A stretch of DNA of 64,000 nucleotides from UTCFX2 sp963827155 (GTDB lineage Bacteria > Chloroflexota > Anaerolineae > Anaerolineales > UBA4823): contig CAWGZV010000002.1 of assembly GCA_963827155.1 (NCBI GenBank), positions 1,550,001 to 1,614,000 on the forward strand, read 5' to 3'. The position numbers and the translations under genes are program-made. The notes beneath the pieces are model-generated. The model made no database searches, was not told where the DNA came from, and worked only from the letters and a program-made list of their open reading frames with translations. Shown here one piece after another: positions 9,068 to 19,318 of this stretch; the first letter of the stretch is position 1, and each line of letters opens with the position of its first letter.

Positions 9068-9100
9068 TTCAATTCAATGCCAGTGGAGCCGTAAATCACC

Positions 9101-10663
9101 ATGCAGCCTACCCCTATAGATCGATCCAGATCTGAGCGACCGCGCATCCAGCGTCTGGAGATGTGCAACATTGTAAAGCAATTCCCGGGTGTTCTGGCAA
9201 ACGACCGGGTGTGCATCGATGTGAATGCCGGGGAAGTCGTTGCTCTCCTTGGTGAAAACGGCGCCGGCAAAAGTACCCTCATGCGGCAGCTGTATGGACT
9301 TTACCGACCGGATGAAGGCGAGATCTTGATTGATGGAAAACCGGTGGAATTTCGGTCGCCGGCAGACGCAATCCAGGCTGGGATTGGGATGATCCACCAG
9401 CACTTTATGCTCGTTTCCACTTTGACTGTCGCTCAAAATGTCGCATTGGGGCTGCATTCCTCTCGTGAGCCGTTGACAGATCTGGAAAAAGTTTCCGCTC
9501 GCATTCGAGAATTAAGTCAGCTTTATGGTTTGAAAGTAGACCCAACTGCATACATCTGGCAGCTCTCTGTGGGAGAACAGCAGCGAGTAGAGATCATCAA
9601 AGCACTTTACCGCGGCGCAGGTCTGATTATTCTGGACGAGCCAACTGCTGTGCTAACACCGCAGGAAGTGGATGACCTGTTTATCACTCTTAAGCGCATG
9701 GTGGCAGAGGGGCACGCCTTAATTTTCATCTCCCACAAGCTCCACGAGGTGCTGGCGATCAGCCAGCGCGTCACAGTGCTGAGGGATGGGCGGACGATCG
9801 GGACAAAAGCCACCAAGGATGTGAGCCGTGCCGAGCTAATCCAGATGATGGTTGGACGCGAGGTCAAGCCGCTCGCTCCTCAGCCCATGAAAGCCGGTGA
9901 TGTGCGCCTGAAGATCGAGGGACTTCATACTATGGGCGATCGCGGTTCAGAAGCTTTGCGTGGAGTCGACCTTGATATCCACTCGGGGGAAATTCTCGGG
10001 CTGGCTGGGGTCTCGGGAAACGGCCAACGCGAACTGGCACAATGCCTGGCTGGACTTCGCAAGGTGACGTCTGGTTCGATCAGGATCGGTGACGTAGACC
10101 TGACCCATGCGAATCTCCACGAACATATCCGCGCCGGGTTGGCGTATATCCCCGAGGAGCGCATGCGCGACGGTGCTATTCGCGAGTTTTCAGTGGAAGA
10201 AAATGTCTTCCTCCATGAGCATGGATCCCCACCTTATGCTCGTGGTATCTTCCTGGCTTTAGACCGTATGAAGGCACACGCCCAAGAGCTGGTGGATCAA
10301 TACGCGGTCAAAACCCCTGATTTGGACACCCCAGTAAAAAACCTTTCTGGCGGCAATATCCAGAAATTGATCCTGGCTCGTGAGCTTTCCCGGCGACCAA
10401 ATGTTTTGATCGCTGCTCAGCCGACCCGCGGCGTCGATATCGGCGCCACAGAATATATCCACAAGCGGTTGTTAGAGCAGCGCGAACTTGGGATTGCCAT
10501 CCTTCTCATATCCGAAGACCTGGATGAGATCCGCACGCTCTCAGACCGCATCGCCGTGATCTTCGAAGGGAAGATTATGGGGATCTTGGACCGTAACGCT
10601 GCCAGCGTAGAGCAAATCGGGATGATGATGGCAGGTGTCGTCCCAACCGGTGTTTCCGCATAA
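9101..10663 (+). CDS. Nucleoside-type ABC transporter ATPase (cassette 1)
   Basis: A 520-residue protein with two ABC domains, the arrangement of RbsA and nucleoside-importer ATPases. The first domain has Walker A GENGAGKST, signature LSVGEQQ and Walker B LIILDEP. The second is degenerate in the way usual for the family: GVSGNGQRE replaces Walker A, the signature is LSGGN, and AAQPTRG takes the place of the Walker B Glu. It powers import through the permeases at 5895 and 7049. It resembles the ATPase at 12449 closely in layout, showing that the two cassettes are paralogous. Confidence 0.93.
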   Translation: MQPTPIDRSRSERPRIQRLEMCNIVKQFPGVLANDRVCIDVNAGEVVALLGENGAGKSTLMRQLYGLYRPDEGEILIDGKPVEFRSPADAIQAGIGMIHQHFMLVSTLTVAQNVALGLHSSREPLTDLEKVSARIRELSQLYGLKVDPTAYIWQLSVGEQQRVEIIKALYRGAGLIILDEPTAVLTPQEVDDLFITLKRMVAEGHALIFISHKLHEVLAISQRVTVLRDGRTIGTKATKDVSRAELIQMMVGREVKPLAPQPMKAGDVRLKIEGLHTMGDRGSEALRGVDLDIHSGEILGLAGVSGNGQRELAQCLAGLRKVTSGSIRIGDVDLTHANLHEHIRAGLAYIPEERMRDGAIREFSVEENVFLHEHGSPPYARGIFLALDRMKAHAQELVDQYAVKTPDLDTPVKNLSGGNIQKLILARELSRRPNVLIAAQPTRGVDIGATEYIHKRLLEQRELGIAILLISEDLDEIRTLSDRIAVIFEGKIMGILDRNAASVEQIGMMMAGVVPTGVSA

Positions 10664-10696
10664 GAAGCCTCTCTTTAAGTAAATACTGTGCGGACG

Positions 10697-10729
10697 CTTG
10701 TTGACAAGGGTGTGTTTCAGTCTTAGAGT
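10697..10729 (+). promoter_or_regulatory. Putative promoter and operator-like repeat for transporter cassette 2
   Basis: TTGACA (10701-10706), a 17-base spacer and TAGAGT (10724-10729, 4 of 6) make a plausible promoter. The inverted repeat CTTGT-TG-ACAAG (10697-10708) overlaps the -35 box and differs from the adenine-deaminase operator core only by lacking one C. The 345-base gap 10664-11008 holds no gene. After the promoter comes a leader of about 270 bases with no riboswitch I can recognise, ending in a strong ribosome site GGAGGAG at 10998-11004. Confidence 0.45.
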
Positions 10730-11008
10730 AATCTTGAACATCAATTAACAGTAAATGACCTCCGACCTGGAAAACTCAGGAAGAATGACCATAGACGAAA
10801 GGACTTTCTCGTTGTATCCTTAACTATGCGGATCGCTTCCATTTATTTTGAGTAGAATACTAATAATTTTGGAAGACAAGTTTCAAAATAGAGATGTCAA
10901 ATAATAATGAAGGAAGGAGGTGAAGAGAAAAACACTAAAAACCTTTTTGCTGGAGAACTTCACAAACTCTGCAAATAATATCATCCAAATTTCTAACGGA
11001 GGAGTAGT

Positions 11009-12284
11009 ATGCAAACGAAATCCATGTGGCGTATTTTCGCCTTCATTGCGATCCTGGCAATGATAGTTTCTGCCTGCGGTCAAGGTGCCAATCCCCCTGC
11101 ACAACCACCAGCACAACCTGCCGAAACTCAACCACCGGCTGCTACACAGCCTCCGGCTGAGGAAGCCGGGGGTTTTCAGATCCCGGATATCGAGCAAGGC
11201 AAATTCAATGTTGCCATGGTATTGATTGGACCGCATGACGATGGTGGCTGGTCTCAAGCCCATTTTGAAGGGTTGGATTACGTAGAGAAGAATGTTCCGA
11301 ATGTCCACACAGCTTACATTGAGAATGTGCCAGAAGGCGCTGAACTCGGAACAGGTATTCCGCAGCCTGGCACGCAAAGGCTTCAATCTGATTTTCGGCA
11401 CATCCTTCGGCTTCATGGATCCGATGGAGACTGTTGCAAATGAGTTCCCAGACACATACTTCATCCACATCAGCGGCTACAAGTCAAATTCCAAGAATTT
11501 CGGCAATCTATTTGGCGCTATGGAAGACATGAAATACCTGGCTGGAATGCTTGCCGGCGCTCGCGCTAAAATGGATGGCAATCCTAAGCTTGGTTATATG
11601 GCGACCTTCCCGATTCCCGAAGAGACAAGGCTCGGCAATGCGATCGCACTGGGTATGAAAAAGACCTGTCCCGAATGCACCATGGATGTGCGCTGGATCA
11701 ACACCTGGCATGACCCGGTGATTGAGAAAGAAGCAGCAGCCTCCCTGTTCGATGCCGGTGCTCAGGTAGTGTTCACTGGCGCTGACACTCCTGCTGTGGC
11801 AGATGTCGCCCAGGAAAAGGGCAAATGGGGAGTAACGTATGACTGGGCTGGCTCATGTAAAGTCGAACGCTGTCTGACCGCACCATATTGGAACTGGGGT
11901 GCCACCTACGCCCGTGTGACTAAAGGCTTGATCGATAAGACTTATGTCGTCGGATGGGATTACTTCGATGCCGAGACTGGTGGCCTTGGTCTGTTCGGCC
12001 TAATGGAAGGACAGGAATTAACCACTGGGATGAAAGATCTACCACCAGAAGTTCTCACAATGGTCAAAGATACCCTCGCCAAGATGATGGCCGGTCAGTT
12101 TAATCGCTTCGACGTCTTTGCGGGCGAGATTAAGGATAATCAAGGAAAGGTAATCGTGCCTGCTGGCGAGAAAATGGAACAGGCAGACCTGGATCAATTC
12201 CCACCCGGTGCTCCTGGGCTGGAGTGCAAGTACTGCATGTATTGGTGGGCTGATGGCATTACTGCCGAGCTGCCCGAGCAGTAA
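11009..12284 (+). CDS. BMP-family binding lipoprotein (cassette 2, frameshifted)
   Basis: The extracellular binding protein of the second transporter. The signal peptide ends in V20-S21-A22-C23, so it is a lipoprotein; a Pro/Gln/Ala-rich spacer follows before the binding domain (FNVAMVLIGPHDDGGW). The first frame ends at 11443, while a second frame carries the rest (SLARKGFNLIFGTSFG onward) to 12284. Dropping one base near 11345 joins them into about 424 residues, and the total of 1276 bases has exactly one base too many. The C-terminus has CKYCMYWW and an earlier pair of Cys residues, not seen in the cassette 1 protein, so ligands may differ. Confidence 0.85.
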
Positions 12285-12298
12285 ATCCTGAGCTTTCT

Positions 12299-12358
12299 TG
12301 AGGCCGGAATTCTACCCGGGAAATATCAGGAGAAATCCGGGCGAGAATTCTGGCCTCA
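12299..12358. terminator. Long hairpin between binding-protein and ATPase genes (cassette 2)
   Basis: The outer arms 12299-12313 and 12344-12358 pair over 15 bp with one G-T wobble, and an inner CCCGG/CCGGG stem extends the structure. No T-run follows. Position after the binding-protein gene matches the hairpin at 9033-9067 and suggests RNA stabilisation or partial termination, giving more binding protein than membrane components. Confidence 0.6.
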
Positions 12359-12448
12359 TCATTAGAAGAAAATTTGGAATACTAATAATATCTTTTCCTG
12401 ACTTCCGAAATAGTCTGAAACGGTTCTAAACACGTCTATCGGAGATAT

Positions 12449-14059
12449 ATGACTGACGCTGTGAATCCTCAAATTCTTGATAGCGGTTCTGGCACGCGAA
12501 ATGGTACCACCTTAGCGCCCCCAGTCGTCGAGATGCGGAATATTGTAAAACGTTTCCCTGGCGTCATGGCGAATGATCGCGTCGATTTCGATTTGCGGCG
12601 TGGTGAAATTCACGCTTTACTTGGCGAAAATGGCGCTGGAAAATCTACTTTGATGAATGTATTGGCAGGGATGTACCGTGCCGAAAGTGGCTCAATTTTC
12701 GTCAATGGAAAACCGGTCGCGTTTCACTCCCCTAGAGACGCTATAAACGAAGGGATTGGGATGATCCACCAGCATTTTATGCTCGTGCCCACCCAATCCG
12801 TTACCGAAAACATATTACTTGGTCTCGATGAACCGCGCTTTATCATGAATCTTTCTCATTATGACAGCGTGATGTCTGAGCTCGGTGAAAAATTCGGGTT
12901 AATTGTCGAGCCCAGTGCTAAAATTTGGCAGCTTTCTGTTGGCGAACAGCAGCGAGTAGAGATATTGAAAATGCTTTATCGTGGTGTCGAAGTCCTGATT
13001 ATGGATGAACCGACTGCGGTCCTGGCACCGCAGGAAATTGATGGATTGATCCAAACACTGCGAGCCATGGTAGCACAGGGTAAATCAGTCATATTCATCA
13101 GTCATAAACTCCACGAAGTGATGAGTATCGCCGACCGAGTGACTGTTCTTCGAAAAGGGCGTGTGTCAGCTGCAGGATTAATAACTCGTGACACCACTCT
13201 TGAGGAGCTTGCTCGCCAAATGGTTGGTCGAGAAGTCATTTTTCATTTGGAGAAGAAAATCCAGGAACCTGGAGAGGTCGTACTCAAAGTGGAGGATATC
13301 CATGCTGAGAATGACAAGGGGCTTCCAGCTTTCCGCGGGGTCTCTTTCAATGTTCGGAAAGGGGAAATCGTCGGGATCGCCGGCGTAGCCGGTAATGGAC
13401 AGAGCGAGCTCGCACAGGTTATCAGTGGTTTGCGATTAAGCACACAGGGCTGCATCGAGTTGAATGGAGAGTCGATCTGCAATCAACCGACTCTCACTGC
13501 CATCAGGCAAGGTCTTGCTTATATCCCAGAAGATCGTACACATGTCGGAACTGCACCAAACCTGAGCGTAACTGACAATGTGATCATGAAAAAATATCGC
13601 CAACCACCTATCGGGCGAGGATGGATGGTCGATATGAAGACTGCAAACCGCTTCGCGAATGAATTGAGAACTGCATATGACATTATTGTCCCCAATGTGG
13701 ATACTCCAGTTCGGTTGCTGTCTGGCGGAAATCTTCAGCGAGTGATCCTTGCTCGTGAGATTTCTGGTAAGCCTGCTTTCATGCTCGCGGTCCAACCCAC
13801 ACGCGGACTGGATGTTGGCGCGATTGAGGGCGTTCAGCGATTGTTGCTCATTCAACGTAAATCAGGTTCCGCCATCCTTCTCATCTCAGAAGAGTTGGAA
13901 GAATTGATGAGCCTGAGCGACCGGATCTTGGTAATTTACGAAGGAAAAATCATGGGGGAAATGCTCGAACCCAATTTAGAGAGTCTTGGATTGATGATGA
14001 CAGGCACGCCTCTCGATCAAATTAAGCAAACCATCAGCGAAGGAGGCGAAATTGGCTGA
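12449..14059 (+). CDS. Nucleoside-type ABC transporter ATPase (cassette 2)
   Basis: A 536-residue double-ABC ATPase, paralogous to the one at 9101. Domain 1 has GENGAGKST, LSVGEQQ and LIMDEPTAV. Domain 2 has the degenerate GVAGNGQSE, the signature LSGGN and AVQPTRGLD. It overlaps the following permease gene by eight bases, whose ribosome site AGGAGG (14041-14046) lies inside this gene's end. It energises the permeases at 14052 and 15195. Confidence 0.93.
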   Translation: MTDAVNPQILDSGSGTRNGTTLAPPVVEMRNIVKRFPGVMANDRVDFDLRRGEIHALLGENGAGKSTLMNVLAGMYRAESGSIFVNGKPVAFHSPRDAINEGIGMIHQHFMLVPTQSVTENILLGLDEPRFIMNLSHYDSVMSELGEKFGLIVEPSAKIWQLSVGEQQRVEILKMLYRGVEVLIMDEPTAVLAPQEIDGLIQTLRAMVAQGKSVIFISHKLHEVMSIADRVTVLRKGRVSAAGLITRDTTLEELARQMVGREVIFHLEKKIQEPGEVVLKVEDIHAENDKGLPAFRGVSFNVRKGEIVGIAGVAGNGQSELAQVISGLRLSTQGCIELNGESICNQPTLTAIRQGLAYIPEDRTHVGTAPNLSVTDNVIMKKYRQPPIGRGWMVDMKTANRFANELRTAYDIIVPNVDTPVRLLSGGNLQRVILAREISGKPAFMLAVQPTRGLDVGAIEGVQRLLLIQRKSGSAILLISEELEELMSLSDRILVIYEGKIMGEMLEPNLESLGLMMTGTPLDQIKQTISEGGEIG

Positions 14060-15191
14060 GATTATAACCTCCCCGGTTGAATCAAATCGGAAGAGATTTC
14101 CGTGGCGAATCTGGCTGGAGCCGCGCCTCGATGAACCTCCTCGCTGGTTTCCTCCATTATTGTCGTTTGGCGCGATCGTTCTTGCACTTTTCTTCGGCGG
14201 GATTGTGATTACTTTTTCTGGAGGTGACCCCTTTCGGTCCTACGCGCATATTGCAAGAGCTTCATTCGGTAGTCTGGGTGTTTTCTCCGATACCATCGTG
14301 AAAGCAACACCTCTAATCCTGGTTGGATTGGCTTGTTCGGTGGCGTTTCGGATGAAATTGTGGAACATCGGAGCCGAAGGTCAGTTTTACCTCGGAGCTT
14401 TTGGAGCAAGCGCCGTTATCCTGATCCCGGTGCTTCCAGAAAATTCACCGACATGGCTGTTCATACTTGTAACGATGATCGCTGGGATGACTGCAGGCGC
14501 TTTATGGGCTTTTATACCAGGATATCTTAAAGCTAAATTAAACGTCAACGAGATCATCACGACCTTGATGATGAACTATATTGCTCTTTCACTAATCAAT
14601 TTCTTTATCTTCGCTGTTTGGACTGAAGGCGGTTTTCAGATGAGCCGCATGTTTCCAAAGAATTCATGGTTGCCAAGGCTAACGGATTTTGGTGCCCAAA
14701 TTCCTGCTTTCCGAGGTCTTACCTCCCATCTTGGTCTAATAATCGCACTTTTGATGACTGTTTTGGTCTGGTTCATCATTTACCGCAGTCGTTGGGGCTA
14801 CGAAATTCGGTTAATTGGAGACAACCCACGCGCTGCCAGATACGCCGGGATCAATATTACCCGCAATACAATCCTGGTGATGATGTTTTCGGGAGCATTG
14901 GCAGGATTAGCTGGGGTTTCTGAGATCACAGGCGTAGTCCATCGCCTCCAATCTGCGATCTCTCCTGGATATGGGTTCACAGGTATCATTATTGCCTGGC
15001 TTGCCAAGTTGAATCCATTTGGAGTCGTGCTTGTTTCAATCCTATTTGGAGCCTTAATTCTAGCAGGTCGAGAAATCCAACCTTCAGGTATCCCCAAACT
15101 GATTCAGGGGATTATCCTGGTTTGCTTGATCGCCAGCGACTTCTTGCTTCGTTATCGGATCCGTATTGAGCGGATCCAGGAGGAGGCTTGA
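14052..15191 (+). CDS. Nucleoside-type ABC transporter permease 1 (cassette 2)
   Basis: A 379-residue membrane permease paralogous to that at 5895. It has the family motif WNIGAEGQFYLG and the coupling region IGDNPRAARYAGI, with about nine hydrophobic segments. It starts with TTG at 14052, placed five bases after an ideal AGGAGG, and overlaps the ATPase gene by eight bases, so translation is coupled. The next permease starts three bases after its stop. Confidence 0.9.
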   Translation: MAEIITSPVESNRKRFPWRIWLEPRLDEPPRWFPPLLSFGAIVLALFFGGIVITFSGGDPFRSYAHIARASFGSLGVFSDTIVKATPLILVGLACSVAFRMKLWNIGAEGQFYLGAFGASAVILIPVLPENSPTWLFILVTMIAGMTAGALWAFIPGYLKAKLNVNEIITTLMMNYIALSLINFFIFAVWTEGGFQMSRMFPKNSWLPRLTDFGAQIPAFRGLTSHLGLIIALLMTVLVWFIIYRSRWGYEIRLIGDNPRAARYAGINITRNTILVMMFSGALAGLAGVSEITGVVHRLQSAISPGYGFTGIIIAWLAKLNPFGVVLVSILFGALILAGREIQPSGIPKLIQGIILVCLIASDFLLRYRIRIERIQEEA

Positions 15192-15194
15192 TTT

Positions 15195-16166
15195 ATGGAT
15201 TCTGTGATTATCATCCTCCAAGCTGGAGTTGCTAGCGGAACCGTTCTCCTGTTCGCCACGATAGGTGAATTATTCTCAGAGCGGTCTGGGGTATTGAATT
15301 TAGGCGTAGAAGGTATGATGCTGATTGGGGCAATGAGCGCCTTCAGCGTTGCGGTGAAAACGGGAAATCCGTGGCTTGGCGTCCTCGTCGCGATGATTGC
15401 CGCTGGTCTCTTGAGCCAAATTCACGCCTTCATCACAATCAAGCTGCAAGCAGACCAGGTCGTAAGCGGGCTTGCGCTGACTTTTCTAGGTGCAGGTATC
15501 AGCCTTGTTCTAGGAGAAGGTTTGAGCAAGGCTGGAACGGTTTCATTGCTTCCGAAGTTCTCCATTCCTCTCCTATCTCAAATCCCAATCCTTGGCCCTA
15601 TCTTCTTTACCAACCAGAGCATCTTGGTTTATGTCGGATATCTCTTAGTCCCACTGGCATGGTTCTACATCAACCGCACTCGTCCTGGAATGCATCTGCG
15701 TGCAGTTGGTGAGTATCCTGCGGCAGCAGATGCTCTAGGGATCAATGTTTTCAGATTGCGCTATTTTTATGTCTTTGTTGGAGGATTGTTAGCCGGGCTG
15801 GCAGGCGCAACAATCAGCCTGGCTGTAGCTCCAGGCTGGTTCAGTGAGCTCACCACTGCAGGTCAGGGCTGGATTGCGGTTGGTTTGGTGATCTTTGCTC
15901 AATGGGATCCACTCCGAGCTGCATTTGGAGCTTATGCCTTTGGTGCATTACGCCGATTAATTCTGGATATTCAAGGACCCGTGACTTTGTTTGGTTTTGC
16001 GAACCCCTTCTACTATAACCCTTACTGGGGTTTCTTTCTGCAAATGCTTCCATATGCCTTCACAATCATAGTCCTGGTTATAGGAAGCCGAGAAGCAATT
16101 CGCAAACGCATGGGCGCACCTGCAGCGTTAGGGACTCCATACGTGCGGGGAGAACGCGGGCTTTAA
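15195..16166 (+). CDS. Nucleoside-type ABC transporter permease 2 (cassette 2)
   Basis: A 323-residue permease of the same family as the protein at 7049, with SGVLNLGVEGMMLIG and VGEYPAAADALGI. Unlike its cassette 1 paralogue it is intact, and it shows the complete C-terminus with a last helix (LPYAFTIIVLVIGS). An AGGAGG ribosome site lies at 15181-15186. It completes the second transporter; cassette 2 is ordered binding protein, ATPase, permease, permease. Confidence 0.9.
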   Translation: MDSVIIILQAGVASGTVLLFATIGELFSERSGVLNLGVEGMMLIGAMSAFSVAVKTGNPWLGVLVAMIAAGLLSQIHAFITIKLQADQVVSGLALTFLGAGISLVLGEGLSKAGTVSLLPKFSIPLLSQIPILGPIFFTNQSILVYVGYLLVPLAWFYINRTRPGMHLRAVGEYPAAADALGINVFRLRYFYVFVGGLLAGLAGATISLAVAPGWFSELTTAGQGWIAVGLVIFAQWDPLRAAFGAYAFGALRRLILDIQGPVTLFGFANPFYYNPYWGFFLQMLPYAFTIIVLVIGSREAIRKRMGAPAALGTPYVRGERGL

Positions 16167-16183
16167 TCCAGATTCCTCAGGCT

Positions 16184-16978
16184 ATGCGACTTGTCACGAT
16201 CAATATCTTGAGCGATCTTTCGCTGTGGACGCAGCGGCGTGGATTGCTGGTAAATAATCTTCAGCTTCTACAGCCTGATGTCCTAATTTTACAGGAAGTT
16301 CGCTTGGACATTGATAATGCTGCCTGGCTCGCAAATCAGCTTGGATACATCTCTCTGCACCAGGTTCCAAAGGTTGGACAAAAACTCGCCCACGAAGGCA
16401 TCGCGATCCTGAGCCGTATTCCAATGATTGATTCAATTCCTTTTGACCTGGGCAGCCAGGACCGGGTAGCACAGGCAGTATCACTGCGAGTCGATGAGAA
16501 ACTCCTCTGGATAGTGAACGGTCATTTTTTCTGGGCCCCAGGCGATTCGGAAGATCGATTGATTCAGGTCGAGAAATTGATTGATTGGTTAAAACATCTG
16601 ACAAATGATGAACCTGTAGTGATTGCCGGCGATTTCAATGGTACTCCAGAAACCAGAGCTATCCAACGCATGAAAGAATTATTCCAGTCAGCTTACGAAA
16701 TCATTCATGGGAAAGAACCTGAATGGACAGCTCCCACCCCTTTACACCGTTCATTGAAATCGATATTTGGCACCGCAATTGGATATGGAAAATATATCCG
16801 AAGGAATTGGATCAAGGATTTTTCGCTGAACTGGCGTGGCACTCTCGATTACATTTGGATCAATAGCAGAGTCCAGGTCCTGGACTGTCAATTGGTATTG
16901 AATTTTCCAGACCCGCAGAATCCGCAAATTTTTCCATCCGATCATCTTGGATTATGCGCTGACCTGAACATTATTTGA
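16184..16978 (+). CDS. Endonuclease/exonuclease/phosphatase (EEP) family hydrolase
   Basis: A 264-residue member of the DNase I-like EEP superfamily. The metal and catalytic motifs are visible: NIL-D near the N-terminus, LQEV (metal Glu), GDFNGTPE in the centre, DYIWI and finally SDHLGL (catalytic Asp-His). There is no signal peptide, so it is probably cytoplasmic. The family includes nucleases, sphingomyelinases and inositol-phosphate phosphatases, and the substrate cannot be told from sequence. It follows the transporter by 17 bases and may be cotranscribed. Confidence 0.85.
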   Translation: MRLVTINILSDLSLWTQRRGLLVNNLQLLQPDVLILQEVRLDIDNAAWLANQLGYISLHQVPKVGQKLAHEGIAILSRIPMIDSIPFDLGSQDRVAQAVSLRVDEKLLWIVNGHFFWAPGDSEDRLIQVEKLIDWLKHLTNDEPVVIAGDFNGTPETRAIQRMKELFQSAYEIIHGKEPEWTAPTPLHRSLKSIFGTAIGYGKYIRRNWIKDFSLNWRGTLDYIWINSRVQVLDCQLVLNFPDPQNPQIFPSDHLGLCADLNII

Positions 16979-17026
16979 CCTTACATTGTGTTCCAATTTT
17001 CACTCAGCTAAGGAGATACAAAAGTT

Positions 17027-18276
17027 ATGGAAAAGTTCTTAGGCTACCGCTGTTCTCTATGTGAAACTGAATATCAGCCTGGAGAAGTTGTTTATACTTG
17101 CCCAAAAGATGGAGGCAATCTGGATGTCGTTCTTGATAATGTTCAGATTCATCGGGCCCTGGGTCCCGCGAGGCTCCCTGTAGCAGGCGAAACATCACTA
17201 TGGCGTTACCTCCCCATCTTACCTGTTGGTGATCCTGGAGGATTAGGGACTCCCCTACGCCTCGCTGGTTGGACACCTGTGCTGTCGCCGCAAATCTTGG
17301 CAAGGGCATTAGGATTAAGCCATCTTTGGATTAAGGACGAAAGCCGAAATCCCACTGCATCCTTCAAAGATCGAGCCAGCGCGGTCGTTGTTGCCGCGCC
17401 CGCGAGATTGGAGCAGAGGTTGTGGTTACCGCCTCAACCGGAAATGCTGGAGCTGCGCTTGCCGGGATGTCTGCAGCCGTAGGTCAGAAGGCAATCATTT
17501 TTGCTCCAAAAACTGCACCACCAGCAAAAGTCGCCCAGCTCCTGGTTTTTGGTGCACAGGTGATGCTCGTAGAAGGAACCTACGATGATGCATTTGATTT
17601 AACGGTTGAAGCAGCCGAAGCCTTCGGATGGTATTGTCGGAACACAGGCTATAATCCGTTTACAGCAGAAGGGAAAAAGACTGCCGCATTCGAGATCTGG
17701 GACTGGCATCGGATCAATCAGCCGGCTTTTCCCTTTGGTGACCTAAATGTCTTCGTGTCTGTCGGGGATGGAAACATTATCTCCGGAATTCATAAAGGCT
17801 TCAAGGATTTGCTGGATCTGGGGTGGATTGAGGCAGTTCCGAAGATATTTGGAGTCCAGGCAGAGGGATCTGCCGCCATTGCCAGGGCGGCATTCGCCGG
17901 GTCAGAAATCATCCAGCCTGTCCAAGCTCAGACAATAGCAGACAGTATTTCGGTAGATCTACCTCGCGATGGTGTTCGCGCCGTGAGAGCAGTAGCTCAA
18001 ACAGGTGGAAAATATTTCCTGGTTTCAGATAGCGAAATACTTACGGCAATTGCATCTCTTGGAAGAGTCGGAATTTTCGCCGAACCTGCTGGAGCAGCCT
18101 CTTATGCTGGTCTTGTGAAAGCGGTGGAATCCGGACTGATCAATTCCAACGATCCTGTGCTTGTTCTGAACACCGGCAGTGGCTTGAAGGATGTTCGAGC
18201 CGCGATGCAGGCAGTGAAGGAAGCCCCGGTTATTCAACCCACCTTAGAAGCGGTCAAGACCATGATAAAATCGTAG
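17027..18276 (+). CDS. thrC: Threonine synthase (frameshifted)
   Basis: A PLP enzyme converting O-phosphohomoserine to threonine. The N-terminus has a zinc-ribbon-like CSLCETEY...CPKDGG segment typical of this class. The PLP lysine lies in NPTASFKDRA, followed by TASTGNAGAALAG. The first frame continues wrongly after FKDRASAVVVA and stops at 17482; the remainder is read in another frame to 18276. One missing C in the GCC run near 17393-17400 would give the sequence VVVARAREIGAEVVVTA expected of the family. The total of 1250 bases is one short of a multiple of three, consistent with a single deletion and probably an assembly error. Repaired length is about 416 residues. Confidence 0.87.
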
Positions 18277-18305
18277 CTCCGCTTGATAGGAAGTCGGAAC
18301 ACGGA

Positions 18306-19245
18306 ATGGACCCACTAATATCGATTGTTGCACCAGCTTATAATGAATCAGCCACGATCATCGAGTTTCATCGCCGCATTTCGGCAATCATGGAACAACT
18401 TGGTGAGACCTGGGAGCTTGTATTCGTTGACGATGGTTCTCAAGATGACACTGCAGAATTATTCCGAGGATTAGCCCGGCAGGATACCCACGTCCGACCA
18501 GTCATTTTTGCCAGGAACTTTGGTCACCAGATCGCCGTTACTGCGGGTTTGGATTTTAGTAAGGGAAGCGCTGTGATCATCATCAATTCAGACCTGCAAG
18601 ATCCGCCAGAAATCATCCCCGAGTTGGTTGCGAAATGGCGCGAAGGCTATGAAGTTGTTTACGCCGTACGCACGAAGCGTGAAGGTGAAATCTTGGTTTA
18701 AGCTGGCTACGGCCACCCTTTTTTACAGGATCATCCATAAAATTACTGATGTTAAGATTCCGGTTGACACTGGGGATTTCAGATTGCTTGACCGTAAAGT
18801 AGTAGAAGTGATAAATCGAATGCGAGAACATCATCGCTTCCTACGCGGCATGTCCGCCTGGGTGGGTTATCGCCAGATTGGTGTCCCATACCAACGACAT
18901 ACTCGCTATGCCGGAGAATCCAAGTATCCCTTAAAAAGGATGCTGAAATTGGCTAGTGACGGGATAACTGGTTTTTCATATTTTCCCCTCAAAGTTGCAT
19001 CCTATTTAGGTTTTTTTACACTTTGTTTGAGCCTTTTCCTTTTCTTGTTGATGTTAGGGTTGATAACTGCAGGAGCACTGCCTTCTTTTTCGAACTGGAT
19101 GATACTCATCTCAGTGCTATTCTTTGGAGGAGTCCAGCTGGTATCATTGGGTATTCTCGGTGAGTATATCGGGCGTTTGTATGACGAAGCCAGGGGAAGA
19201 CCACTTTACATTGTTCGGGATGCGCCAGATATGGAGCCGAATTAG
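18306..19245 (+). CDS. Family 2 glycosyltransferase, DPM1/GtrB type (frameshifted)
   Basis: A membrane-associated GT-A transferase, probably using a polyprenyl phosphate acceptor. The N-terminal catalytic part has APAYNESATI, VDDGSQDDT and INSDLQDPPE. The C-terminal part has DTGDFRLLDRK followed by two membrane helices and LGEYIGRLYDEARGRP, all typical of the dolichol-phosphate-mannose-synthase/GtrB group. The frame breaks within GGTGAAATC at about 18688-18690: removing one A joins REGE to SWFKLAT. The total of 940 bases has one base too many. Repaired length is about 312 residues. The acceptor and sugar are unknown. Confidence 0.87.
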
Positions 19246-19318
19246 ATTCCATTCTTTCATAAGTTAATTAAAACTCAATCACAGAAAGACAATAATAATT
19301 CTAAGAGGAGAACAATAA

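Noticed and set aside
10735..11008. A riboswitch in the long leader of transporter cassette 2
   Set aside because: The family and context would suit a purine riboswitch, but I found no conserved core or paired helices that I could support.
17027..18276. Programmed frameshifting as an explanation for thrC, gatB, parB and others
   Set aside because: The break points share no slippery heptamer or downstream structure, and both insertions and deletions occur, so random indel errors explain them better.
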